DNA from: Priapulus caudatus
Lineage: Eukaryota; Priapulida; Priapulimorpha; Priapulimorphida; Priapulidae
DNA length: 39,866 nt
Assembly: GCF_000485595.1 (NCBI RefSeq)
Contig: NW_014577259.1
Coordinates: forward strand, 189,231-229,096
Direction of reading: 5' to 3'
Shown: positions 1 to 9,905 of the stretch, piece after piece
Numbering within the stretch: the stretch's first letter is position 1
How the letters are laid out: each line of letters opens with the position of its first letter
Notes under the pieces: model-generated
The model's input: the letters and a program-made list of their open reading frames with translations, nothing else
Databases searched by the model: none
Told to the model about the DNA's origin: nothing
Position numbers and translations under genes: made by a program

Positions 1-1168
1 CGCTCATGTGGTTGTGGAGGGTGGCGGGTGCGTGGGGTGGTGTCCGTGGTGGCGGGTTGTGTGGTGGATGGTGGGGGCTGTGTGTGGCAGGGTGGCGGGT
101 GCGTCGCGTGGAGCGGTAGCTGGCTGCGTGGCTGGAGAGTGGGCGGCGTTTGCTGGTAGCGAGAGTGCGAGGTGTCGTCGGTGGCGGAGGGTGGCGGGTG
201 TGTGCGTGTGAGGGTTGACGGGGTGTGTGGGTGGAGGTGGCGGATTGTGCTGTGGTGGTGAGCGGTGGCGGTGTGCGTTGGTGTACGAGGGTGCGGCCCT
301 TCTTCCCCAGTGACGTGGGGAGGGTGGCGGGCTGCGTTGCGATGGATGGTGGCGGCGTTGTGTGGCGGCCTCCAGATGTGTGTGGATGGTGGCTGGGCGG
401 GTGCTGTGGTGGCGGCTGTGTGGTGGATGGTGGGCGGTGTGTGCGCTGGTGAGGGGTGGCGGGGCGTGGTGGCGAGGGTGGCGGGTGGTGGTGCCGAGTG
501 GCGGGTCGCACTGTGGTGGCCAGTGGATGGTGGCGTCCTCGTGACGTGGGTAGGGTAGGCGGCCGGACGCCACGCCGTTGTGGTGAGGTGGCGGTATGTA
601 TGGGTGGCCGGTGTGCGTGGTGGGGTGGCGGCTGTGCGGCCCGCGTGGTGGAGCGGGTGGCGGCGTGTTGTGGTGTCTGCTGAGGGTGGCGGACTCGCTG
701 CCGTGTGGTGGAGGGGTGGCGGTCGTGTGTGTGCGAGGGTTGGGCGGGGTGGGTGGGTGGGGTGTGGCTGGCGGGGTGTGGTGGTGAGGGTGGCGGAGTG
801 AGTGGTGGAGCGGCTTAGCGGTGTGCGGGTGGAGGGTGGCGGGTGCGTGCTGGAGGGTGGCGCTAGACATGTGCGTGGTGAGAGCGGCTGGGCGGGTACG
901 TGACGGTGGATGCTGGTGGTTGTGCGGGGGAGAGGGTGGCGGGGCTGCGGTGGTGTCGAGCGGTGGCGTTGTGCGGGGGATTGGTGACATCTGTGGTGGT
1001 GGAGGGTGGCAGGGATCGCGCCGCTGTGGGGAGGGTGGCGGGTGTGTATTGTGGTGTCAGGGGTCGCCGGTGGTGGCGTGTGCGGGGGAGGGTGGCGCAT
1101 GATGGGGGGAGGGTGCCGGTTGTGCGAGGCTCCCACGGGGGGAGAGTCCGCGTGGTGTGGTGTGCGGG
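1..1168 (+). repeat. G-rich minisatellite, block A1 part 1
   Basis: The plus strand is built from irregular repeats of a GTGGTGGAGGGTGGCGGGTG-like core with GGTGGCGG recurring every 20 to 60 bases. The strand is strongly skewed to G and T, with almost no A runs and few C. Long open frames on both strands (W/G/V/C-rich on plus, P/T/H-rich on minus) come from the repeat composition and show no domain. The many GGG and GGTGG runs give potential for G-quadruplexes on the plus strand. The left edge is cut by the window; the copy at 15542-16925 shows that at least 215 more bases of minisatellite can precede it. Confidence 0.9.
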
Positions 1169-1689
1169 GCGGGGCGTCTATTTTTTCTGTACCACTATGC
1201 GTAAAAGCTCTAGGGCCTATCTTCGATGCAGAAAACCACCGCCAGTCTACGCCCTACTCCCTAAACCCTACCCTGACCCTAACCCTAACCAAACCCTAAC
1301 CCTAATTAAATTTAATTAACACTAAATACAAATGTGCGGGAAAAAAAGTGTTTAATTACCAATTGTTGTAAATAATCATGTAAATATTTGCCGCCCGTTA
1401 ATTGGCTGAAAAAATTGTTAAATTGGATAAAAGATTAGAAAAATAAAAAAATAAAAAAAATAAATGATATGGACATCGGAAACCAACGACCTCAGAGTAA
1501 CGCCCGCCGCCTGTAGCTGTACGAAGCTCGGCCTATTCAGTGTTATTGGTGGAATTGATATTATTATGGATGCTTGCCATGCACTACCTATGGATGTCGG
1601 GCCGCTGCACTGTGCATTGGTCGGTGGGTGGTTTTCTGGGGATAGCCCTAGATTTTTACGCCATTCAGTTGGTGACGGTAAAAATTCAC
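1169..1689. other. Telomere-like patch and AT-rich non-repeat stretch in block A1
   Basis: The minisatellite is interrupted here. At about 1250-1303 there is a degenerate run of CCCTAA units (CCCTAACCCTAACC and variants), an interstitial telomere-like sequence. It is followed by AT-rich DNA with A-runs to about 1465. Positions 1464-1690 are more complex, with balanced composition, and hold an open frame that runs on into the next minisatellite. I recognise no protein in it and see no clear gene. Confidence 0.6.
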
Positions 1690-2640
1690 GCCTGCGGCGT
1701 AGGGTGCGCGTGTGTGGCGCAGGGTTGGCGGGTGTGTGGTGGAGCTGGTGGCGGGGGTGTCGTGGGGTCGAGGGGTGGCGGATCTGCCTGGTGCGCGTCG
1801 GATGGTGGCGGTCCGTGTGTGGTGCGAGGGTGGCGGCTCGCCCGAAGCGCGTAGGTGCGTGCGGCAGCCCCTGCGAGTGTGCCGGGTGTGTGTGGGGTCG
1901 AGGGTGGCGAGCCTGTGTGGGGGCGTTCCGCCGCCCTTCGGAGGTGCGGCGGTGGCCCTGTGCGTGTTGGAGGGCGGCGGGCGTGTGCGGGCGGGAGGGT
2001 GGCGGGCGGTGGCTGTGGTTGCGGGGGCAGGTGGCGGTGTGTTGGCGGGAGGGTGTGCGGGGCTGTGTGTGGCAGGGTGGCGGGGGCTGTGTGGGTGAGA
2101 GGTTGCGGCGGCGTTGTGGTGTCGAGGTGTGGCCTGGGTGTGTGGCGGCCCGCAGGGTGGCGGGCTGTGTGGGCGAGGGTGGTGGGTGGGTCTGTGGTGA
2201 GGGTGGGCGGGTGTGTGGTGGAGGGTGGCGGGGCTCCGCTCTGTGTGGGAGGGTGGCGGCGGTGTGTGGGGGAGGGTGAGCGGCGTTTGTGGTGCGCATG
2301 GATGGCGGGTGGTGGTGAGAGGGTGGCTTGGGTGTGTGGGGGAGGGTGGCGGTCCGGTGTGTGGGTGAGGTGGTTGGAGGTGGTGGGTGTGTGGGAGCGT
2401 GGCGGCGTGTGGGTCGGATGTGGCGGGTGTTGTGGTGCGAGGTGGCGGCGTGTGGCGGGGTGAGTGGTGGCGGATCTGTGTGTTGGGCAGGTGGCGAGGG
2501 CGTTTGTGTTGCGTGGATGCGTGGCGGGCGTGTGGTGGGGTGAGTGGCGGTGCTGTGGTGGGCGGAGGGTGGCGGTAGTGTTGTGGTGGATGGTGGCGGC
2601 CCGAATGTTGTGGTGCGAGGCTGCGGGTGTGCGGAGTCTC
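1690..2640 (+). repeat. G-rich minisatellite, block A1 part 2
   Basis: This is the same family as 1-1168: GGTGGCGG cores separated by TGTGTG, GGTGCG and GAGGG spacers, all on the plus strand. Unit length is irregular, which argues for an old, degenerate array. Long frames on both strands are translations of the repeat. It ends at about 2640, where normal-composition sequence containing GACGACGG-rich DNA begins. Confidence 0.88.
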
Positions 2641-4555
2641 ACCGGCCTTCCTTGTTCATTGATTCTGATAACGACGGATGACGGCGGACGATCACCTCGG
2701 CGGCGGCGACTCGACAACGCCGTCATGATACGGGACCGATGACGACGATGATTGATGATTTGAGATTATGCCATGCACGGCGCACGATGGTCGGTCGATC
2801 GGATGCTCTTAGATTGATTGCCACTGCGCGTGCTCTCGCGTCGCGAGATTTCATCGTTGTACGTTTAGCCATCTCAGGTTTAGTCCTCCCTTACAATTGA
2901 ACCGCATGCGATAATCGTTCGACTCGGCGCGCGCAAAGAAAAGAGACTTAAAGACATTGCTAGCGTTGTCAAGGTGCGGACTTGTAATAATGACCCGTGC
3001 AAGTCTATTCGTTTCGAATTCGCCTTCATCTTTTCCCTAGTCCGTTTTTTATTCATTCGTGGCGACCAACTGTACTTCGCAATTTCAAGCTAGAGTGCAG
3101 CAGCAACCTTGAGCGTGAAGCCGCATATGAATGTTAAATCGATAGTCATACAGAATCATGACCAGCCCGTAATTTTAGCTATAACGTTGCCAATTTATAA
3201 GATGCAAAACATCGCGCGATTTAATCACGATCTCAATAATGTCGGCGCATAATGTTGCGGAGACGTGCGTGAAATTGCATCAGGTTTAACACGTATTATT
3301 TGCCTGCGCCAAGGGCCACAATTAGCATTATACCCACCAACAGCATCAGCAGTATGCTGATAACAAAAGCAGCCGTCCTGCAAGCCGCGGTGATAGAAAC
3401 GATAATAACGCATCCTTAATGACGGCATAGGCAAAGAGAAGTGAAAATACTTGAGGCGAACAAAGACCCAACCACGCACAGAGACCGCCACGGAACAGAG
3501 GACAGCGAGAAAGAGCGCCCGAATGAAGAGACGAGGGGGTCCGGGAGAGCGAGAGAGAGGCAGAGAGAGAGGTGGGATGGATGGTTATGAGCGACGAGGA
3601 AAGATTATACCGCCGGTCAAAGACAAATAAAAAAAACAATAGTCGACGGAAGACGTTTTTGATGCCCCCCCCCCGCTGTGCAGATTATACAGCGGTATTT
3701 TTCTAACCGCGATAGGTTTTCTCCGGCCTTGATATACTGTTTGTTGTTTGTGCGTCTGCTTGTATTGTTTTTTGTATTCGTGTGCCTCCCTTTGATCTTG
3801 TACTTGCGGCCTGTGGAACCAGAACACGATTTTTTTTTAAGTAAAAGGTGCGTAAGGCTCTTTAAAGGGGTTTGCCGAGCGGTAAAGACAAGGAATCCGG
3901 AATAACAGGAAGTCGTTTCCAGGAGGCATCGATTATATGCCGCATATCATAGTGTAGTTAGTCGATATTCTCCTATCGATAAGTGTGTTTCGCTGACGGT
4001 GGGCAGGAGAAGTGTATTTGGTCTTGGTGACAACCTTGATTTTACGCTTCTTGAAGAGTCGGCAAGGCAGACGGACCTAGCGTGCATTACTCTGTCACGG
4101 AGAAAAATATAAAGACATGTTGGTATGCATCAGTCGACATGGAATCATTTTCCTCCCACATTCCGTGTTTTCAAGTATATCGCGTTGGCATTGTAGGGAC
4201 GAGCCGTATCCTCATGTTGCTGAAGATATTGCGACCAGAATATAATAGACACATAATATACGTTTTCTAATCTTCAATTTATTATTATTCGAGATATATT
4301 TTAGCTTCTATTATTATTTGCAGCGATTTCGTGGGCTGCTTCGTTCCCCCAGTTTCCGCTAATAGCAGCGCCACCGCTTAAATCGCTCGCTCGTAATCGC
4401 ACGCAGTTCGCACCGCATTGCGTGTTTCACCCTTCGCATGTTCGTTTGCCATGAAGATTCGGAGAGGAGAGGAAACTGAGGAGACCGAGCAGCAGAAGCG
4501 AGGACGCTGAGAGGCATTGGACGTTTCGGGCACAGCCGGCGACGCAACAAGGGTT
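2641..4555. other. Unassigned intergenic sequence in block A1
   Basis: I find no gene here. The only internal structure I can support is a dispersed repeat at about 3097-3245, described separately, a C9-C10 run near 3666, a GA-rich patch near 3500-3575 and a T8-T9 run near 3830. Open frames are under 100 codons on either strand and show no recognisable family. Confidence 0.5.
3097..3245 (+). repeat. Diverged third copy of an inverted-arm segment
   Basis: This stretch matches 14766-14905 in the same orientation, and therefore 5757-5880 in reverse complement. Shared landmarks in order are a GCAGCA cluster, CTTGAGCGT, AAATCGATAGTC, ATGACCAGCC, GTAATTTT, and TAATCACGATCT. Matching stops at the ATGTC that follows. 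In the arm copies that point leads into a long hairpin, which is absent here. It is therefore a dispersed repeat older than the arm duplication, perhaps the edge of a mobile element. Confidence 0.65.
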
Positions 4556-4993
4556 GCTCGCCGCCCTGTTCGCAGCTCTACTCCCGCCCATGACTCGGGC
4601 TACGCGCTTCGCGCTCGTCCGACGGCATTGTTACAGTAGCAGGAACATTACTATCGTACTGTGTACACTGTCGATATCCGTACCCAGCGTGGCAGGAACA
4701 CTCCACACGTACTGCTACACTTGTGACACTTCGTACAGGGATGGAAGAACCGATTGTACGTACTTGTACACTGCTGATATCGTACAGGTGAGAACGACTA
4801 CTATCGTAATGTGCCCACTATGTGATATCGTACAGCTGGCAGAAAACATTACTTACCGTACCTGGTATTAGTCTGTCTGATATCGCTTACAGGTCCCGAG
4901 AACATTACTACGTACTGTACTTCGTAACATCGTACAGGTGAGACACACTCTGCTTACGTACACTGGTATAGTTGTGACTATCGTACATCTCTT
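4556..4993. repeat. Degenerate TCGTACAG tandem array
   Basis: From about 4630 the motif TATCGTACAG or TTCGTACAG recurs roughly every 45 to 100 bases (near 4652, 4730, 4778, 4827, 4931 and 4977). Variants of GGCAGGAACATTACT and GTGTACACTG lie between. Several units end in CAGGTGAGA, which looks like a splice donor but is simply part of the repeat. I read it as an old minisatellite rather than coding sequence. The array ends sharply at 4993, the last base shared with the downstream copy. Confidence 0.65.
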
Positions 4994-5157
4994 ACCACAC
5001 ACTCGCCACCCTCCACCACGCACCCGCCACCACCCACCACGCACCCGCCACCACCCACCACCCGCCACCATACACCCGCCACCCTCCACCACACACCCGC
5101 CACCCTCCACCACACACCCGCCACCCTCCACCACACACCCGCCACCACCCACCACAC
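4994..5157 (-). repeat. Minisatellite in reversed orientation
   Basis: This stretch holds repeats of CACCCTCCACCACACACCCGC, the reverse complement of the G-rich minisatellite at 1-2640 and 15542-18390. Its units here are much more regular (about 21 bases) than in the degenerate arrays. It forms the outer end of the left inverted arm and pairs with plus-strand minisatellite starting at about 15542. It abuts the TCGTACAG array at 4993/4994, where the two block A copies part. Confidence 0.88.
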
Positions 5158-5659
5158 AAGCCGCGTTTTCTGGCTAGTAGCACTCCGTACTGCTTTAGGA
5201 AAGAAGGCCACTGCCTCGCCTGAGTATCCCATATACCCGCCTCGGCACAAAAATCTCCCACGAAATGTGCTTAACGAGCTATAAAAAAATGTCCAAACAA
5301 AGTTGAGCCTTTTCGAAACAAAGTGGACATGACGACGTGCGATTATAATCAGGGGGCCGTAGTCAGCACGAACGCAGGGTCACGATTAAAATTAGGATCA
5401 TGATAAAACCTAAGACCGATATTACGATACGGCAAAGGTTTTGTGCTTGTACTTCGGCTAACAGAAAATATCGCGAACTCGGTTGTTGTAGCCATTAAAT
5501 TGACTACGTCTCAAATTTTCTATGGTAAAATTTGTAAAACAAAAATTTGCCATTTTTTTACATTAAAAGTAAGAAGTAACAAACATAGCCCATAACAAGC
5601 AATTAATGTCAGGAACATAATATCAAATCGTCCAGGTTTTTTTGATTTTTAACTAGTTG

Positions 5660-5744
5660 AGAAACAATCTTATCAGGTAAGAATTTGACGATACGTTTAG
5701 TCCCTTAACGTATAGTCAAATTCTTACCTGATAAGATTGTTTCT
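5660..5744. repeat. Long near-perfect hairpin
   Basis: A 38-base stem runs 5660-5697 and 5707-5744 with one mismatch and a 9-base loop. The left half begins AGAAACAATCTTATCAGG and the right half ends with its complement. A noisier copy occupies about 14905-14995 in the right arm. The diverged copy of the flank at 3097-3245 lacks it, so it may be a small foldback insertion. I see no clear target-site duplication. An RNA hairpin precursor is possible but unsupported. Confidence 0.75.
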
Positions 5745-7088
5745 GAGACATTAATGAGATCGTGATTAACTCGCGCGATGTTTTGCATAGATCTATAATG
5801 CAATTATAGCAAAATTACGCTGGTCATATTTGGAGACTATCGATTTACATTCATGCTTCACGCTCAAGTTGCTGCTGCTACAATATAGTAAAATAGGAAG
5901 TATAATGCAGCAATTTAACCATAAAAAGTGAACAGAATTACTTGCATTTTTTGAAAAAGTGGAAATATTTTTTTTACTTTTACTATTTACGGTGACGTAA
6001 TCACTTTAAGCCACTGATTGGATAAGACCCTACTGCGTCGCTATGAGTGACACATTACGGGGTTTCAAGAACGCTTACGTGTCATCAAAACAAGTGAGTA
6101 ATCGGCGCCGTCGTGACTATTTGTATGGATGCGCCGCCGTGAAATATACTGCTCAAGAAAAATACAGATTTACTAGGAAATATTAGGTACAGTATGAATA
6201 TATTCCTAATGTTCTTGCTTATTCTTATTCGTTCTACCGTCGTTTACTAGTTACTACCGACGCGACGTTATAGAACATTCCGTCAACTAACGAGCAAATT
6301 TGCTGGAATTTCCGTACATTTCCGTACATTTTTCAATATTTCTGACATCAGTTCAGGGCAAAATCTTACGACTAAGAATAGATTTACAGCTAATAATCGA
6401 TATGATACCGGTCCCAATGATGGCGTGCATATGGACTGGCTCCATGTCTTCTGAACCGCCCTAACTGAGTTTGGCGCCTATTCCAAGGACGCTCGTGTAC
6501 GGAAGGTTTTTGTATAAGTGCATCTCTACTGTGTTGCATCATCTTGCTTGCTACACTCGGTTTTACGCGCGTTTTTGATGCGAAGCCCGACGACGTTTGC
6601 CTGATTGTAGTTACGTTTCCATACCTACTGGGGCTTCACTAACGACTTCTTCCTTTTCACTCGCATTCCGCTGTTTTTTGTAAATCACATTGCCTCGCCG
6701 ACACGACTCGCGCCACTCTCAGTTCACTTACATCGTTATAACACCGTTTGAATTCAGGCGACGTCCGTATGGATTTTAGTTTCGTATAATATAAGCACGA
6801 CCACACAACAGATACAGGATCCCTGATGCAGCCAACGTTCGCCGCTGACGACGATGACACGCGACCGCACGGTTTTCTCTCACGTCGTTAGCCGCGAACG
6901 AACTCTGAGAAATTTACGATTCTCCCGTCACCGGAACGTGCGCAATTGATTATATTTTCTCTCCGACGATCGTTAATGAGTTGCTAGTTACGTTGCTAAT
7001 CAGCGGCGGCGTCGCGTAAAAACGTGTGCACCAACGCGACATAACTGCCACTGAATGGACGTACACTAAAGGTCGACTAACACACAGA

Positions 7089-7142
7089 CCCCCCCCCCAC
7101 ACACACACACACACGCATACACTCGCGCACGCACGCACGCAC
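7089..7142. repeat. CA and CGCA microsatellite
   Basis: A run of Cs is followed by (CA)n and then (CGCA)n. The mirror position in the right arm is near 13390-13450, where a TG/G run is found. Short frames through it are low-complexity artefacts. Confidence 0.85.
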
Positions 7143-7560
7143 CGTTCTACAAGACAGGTGGCTTTTAGAAACTACCACTAATTACAGTAAGATGCTTGCG
7201 CGGCGGGAACGCAATTATCCGTGAACGCCAAACTGGAGATAAAAACAAGACAGCAAGGAAGATGGAGGAGAACGAGGAGGAGGATTGTGAGGATTCGGAT
7301 TAGGATGTGGATCACGAGAAGAATGCGGATGCGGATGGAGATGCGTATGAGCATGACAATGAGGATAAGGATAAGGATGAGGAGGATGAGGATAAGGATA
7401 CGGATGAGGGGGATGAGGCTTATAAGAAGCGTATGCTTGGCACGCACATCATCCATCGTCATTCGACATGTATCGAACGAGAAGGAGAACATCGAGAAGA
7501 AGAAGAGGCAGACAAATGAGAAGAAGCAGAGCGAAAAGAATAATAATAATAATAATAATA

Positions 7561-7945
7561 ACTAGAGCACTCGGAGAGCACAGACCTCCGCCAAGGCAGC
7601 TGAATTCTTTCAATGTGAAAGTTTTTATTAATTAATTAATTAATTAAGTGGGAAAATTAATTAATTAATTAATTAAAACTAGAGCACTCGGAGAGCACAG
7701 ACCTCCGCCAAGACAGCGGAATTCTGTGACTGTGAAAGTTTTTATTAATTAATTGGATCCGGACCACCACCAAAATGTAATCAATTCGAAGTTAGCCCAT
7801 TTCTGACCTAACCTGAAAATTTTATGACAATCCGTCCGTAGTTTTTTCAGTTAGGCTGTACACAAACAAACCCACAAACCCACAAACTTACAAACCAACA
7901 AACACACACGGTGAAAACATAACCTCCTGCCAACCCCTTGGCTGA
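7561..7945. mobile_element. Interspersed element of the CCTCCGCCAAGG class
   Basis: It starts with AGAGCACTCGGAGAGCACAG and ACCTCCGCCAAGG, followed by an ATTAATTAATT tract. That head is then partly repeated at about 7680-7760. Next come GGATCCGGACCACC, a TGACAATCCGTCCGTAG block, an ACAAACAAACCCACAAAC-type run, and a closing GTGAAAACATAACCTCC with a degenerate GGCTGAGG end. Related copies lie at 12425-12950 and 36998-37312, and a fragment at 21160-21200. No coding capacity is seen, so it is a non-autonomous repeat. I recall such elements as widespread in marine invertebrate genomes, but I cannot assign a superfamily. Confidence 0.7.
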
Positions 7946-7959
7946 GGTAATAACAACAA

Positions 7960-7984
7960 CGTGTGTGTGTGTGTGTGTGTGTGC
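7960..7984 (+). repeat. GT microsatellite acting as polypyrimidine-like tract
   Basis: A run of about eleven GT dinucleotides sits immediately upstream of a GCAG splice-acceptor candidate. Its length is likely polymorphic. (TG)n before an acceptor is tolerated in animal introns. Confidence 0.85.
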
Positions 7985-7986
7985 AG

Positions 7987-8243
7987 GCAGGGATGCGGCG
8001 CGGGCGCGTACGGAGGCTACGCGAGCCACCATCAGCGACGTGGAGGTGCGATGGAACGACCTCGGAGTCCTGCTGGAGGACCGGCAAAACACCGTGCGCC
8101 ATCGCGCCGCCAGCGCCACCTTCTACGCGGCGCTGCGGGCGCGCGAGAACGCGCTCGCGACGAGATACGAACGCTGGATCGAGCGACCAGAGCCACCGGC
8201 AGAGGGCGCCACCCGCCTGCGCGCGCAGCTGGAGGAATGCACG
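7987..8243 (+). CDS. Probable internal exon, spectrin-repeat-like
   Basis: An open, very GC-rich stretch lies between an acceptor (GTGTGTGCAG, with AG at 7985-7986 or 7989-7990) and a textbook donor (ACG followed by GTGAGT at 8244). The frame ends exactly on a codon at the donor. The translation contains VEVRWNDLGVLLEDRQ, then ATFYAALRARENALATRY and RLRAQLEECT. This charged amphipathic helix pattern, with RW, L-x(6)-R and a following F/L heptad rhythm, is typical of spectrin repeats in spectrin, dystrophin, nesprin and spectraplakin proteins, which link actin or membranes to the cytoskeleton. About 85 residues fit most of one repeat. No flanking exon is recognised within the window, so the gene cannot be named. 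It could be an exon of a host gene or a fragment trapped in a misassembled or duplicated locus. Confidence 0.5.
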
Positions 8244-8560
8244 GTGAGTGTGGGGCAGGGGGGAGGGGGAGGAGGGGCACCGCAATAGGGTTTCGACGTT
8301 CGAAGATGCTAGCGACCTCGAGCCACCGGGAGTCCGGCTCCGCGTCTCGGGCATTCGGCGCACGTCGCGACGAACGCCCCCAGGCGTGCGCTGCTTGCCG
8401 CGCGGCGCCGCGCGATCCTTGAAGGTAGAAGTTCGCGTTAGGATGGTTAGCGCATTTCTGGTGCTGTTCCGTCGTCGGTAGCACTCGCAACCGCTTAAAC
8501 CACACAATGCTCTAAATCAACATCTTTGTAGACTCTGACCCTGACTGCCTGACCCTTCTA
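8244..8560 (+). other. Putative intron start, GC-rich
   Basis: It begins with GTGAGT, followed by a G-rich stretch (GGGGCAGGGGGGAGGGGGAGG). It then continues GC-rich with CGCG-rich words to about 8480. Open frames on both strands are products of the high GC content and lack family features. If the exon upstream is real, this is intron sequence. Confidence 0.45.
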
Positions 8561-9100
8561 CACCTGCGTACAATCTACAAAACCTGTCTGAACCCCTCCT
8601 ACCCTAATAATCACTTGACCCATTAACCCTCTGATTACTTGACCCCAATGACAACCTCTCCGCTCCCTGATCCCATTGTCCTACAAATAACTGATCCTTA
8701 CAACCACTGTCCCTGTATACTCGTTCACTCCATACCCCCTGACTCTTCCTGACCCGTGAAAATCCACTCTAGTTTCCCTAACTCCCTGCCCCTATGATAC
8801 CTTACTCCCGGCCATACCCGTGCGCCCCCATTCAGCGCGCGGCCGCTTGTACGTACGTATGTTTTTCAACTGGCCCTCATAATGCAACCACTCTGTGACA
8901 GAGCTTTCTCATTGTCTCCCCAACCTGTCTGTTCCTACGCCTCACACTTATTTCTTATCCTCCATCCATCGCTCACTTTCAGTACAACCTATATTAATTA
9001 GTATGTCTCAGGAAAGATATGCAAAATATAACAATCACAGTTTGGCATATAAAATCATTAACTCTAAACCCCTAACCACTAACCCTAACCCTAAATTCAA
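8561..9100. repeat. Degenerate CTGACCC-type sequence ending in a telomere-like patch
   Basis: From 8535 to about 8760 the words CTGACCC, TTGACCC, CCTGAT and CCCTGACT recur at irregular spacing, like a decayed satellite. At 9064-9095 a short run of CCCTAACC variants follows. No gene is seen. Confidence 0.5.
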
Positions 9101-9580
9101 ATAAAAACAAAAATTAGCCACAAACAATATAAAAAAATAATAATAAATTAAGAGAACTAAAAACGCTTTAGCCAATCAAGACGCCGTTTTGTTTATTCGC
9201 TAACCGCCCTCACTAAAGCAGATCACTACCTCATCCCACTGGCAAATTCTTATACTAATAATGTATATACAACACATGTAGCACTCACACTATGCACACA
9301 CAGACACATAATATACATAAACAATAATGTTATATACACATTAATACACAAACATTGTAACCTTACACACTATTTGAACACATAAATAACATATTATTAA
9401 CAAATATTATATTCACAAACATAATTAACTCTAGGATATATATACAATAAATACTATATATTTCACATCTGCTCCAAAATGTACTCAAACACGTCCCAGC
9501 AACGCCTGGTTGTATCACACACCACACACATACACCATATACTCTCACACACTCTCTCCTCGCTCCCCCTCCGCCTCTTC
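9101..9580. other. AT-rich intergenic sequence
   Basis: Low-complexity AT-rich DNA with many ATATAC, ACACAC and TTAATA words. I see no gene or clear repeat unit. Confidence 0.5.
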
Positions 9581-9905
9581 CCTCCCTCCTCCTCCTCACT
9601 CCTCCATCCCTCCCTCCTCCCTCCTCTCATCCTTCCTCCACTTCTCCCCTCCCTCTGCCCCTCTGCTCCTCCTTTTTCTCTTCTCCTCCCCCCTCCCTTC
9701 ATCCCCCCCTCGCTCTCCTCTTCCCCCCCTCCTCACCCCATCCTCCTCCTCCTCCTCCTCCTCACCTCCTCCTGGCCTCCTTCCTTCCCTCTCTCTTCCC
9801 TTACACCTCCTCGTACTGTACCCCTCCCTTTCCGGCCCCCTGCCTCCATCGCCTCCACCTCCTCCTCCCCCTCTCCTCCTCCTCTTTCTCCCTCCTTCTC
9901 ATCCT
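9581..9905 (+). repeat. Polypyrimidine tract (CTCCTC)
   Basis: About 320 bases are almost entirely C and T on the plus strand, in CTCCTCC and CCTTCC blocks with a pure (CCT)n stretch near 9745. Long S/P/L-rich frames on plus and E/G/R-rich frames on minus are artefacts. Such tracts can form triplex (H-DNA) and are hard to sequence. Confidence 0.88.

Larger units (their letters stand above)
5158..7560. repeat. Left arm of large inverted repeat
   Basis: This is the reverse complement of about 12950-15541. Anchors that match include the AAGCCGCGTTTTCTGGCTA outer end (5157 versus 15541), the long hairpin at 5660 (14905-14995), a GACGGCGCCGATTACTCAC block (about 6100 versus 14523), and the GGATGAG-rich purine tract (7270-7430 versus 13080-13210). 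The arm carries no gene that I can identify. It includes a C9 plus (CA)n/(CGCA)n patch at 7089-7142 and an (AAT)n run at 7540-7561. Differences from the other arm are mostly one- or two-base insertions and deletions. Confidence 0.88.

Noticed and set aside
4-2726. Long P/T/H-rich minus frames and W/G/V/C-rich plus frames, up to 346 codons
   Set aside because: They are translations of the G-rich minisatellite in several frames on both strands; no domain, and identical copies recur in block A2.
4780-4945. CAGGTGAGA splice-donor look-alikes
   Set aside because: They recur with the period of a tandem repeat and no open coding frame leads into them.
7221-7565. R/I/M-rich plus frame and I/L-rich minus frame in the left arm
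   Set aside because: They translate a GGATGAGGAT purine repeat; the noisy copy in the right arm breaks the frame.
7851-8507. 218-codon minus-strand frame opposite the spectrin-like exon
   Set aside because: High GC removes stops on both strands here; the plus frame has splice signals and helical pattern, and the minus frame runs through the GT microsatellite.
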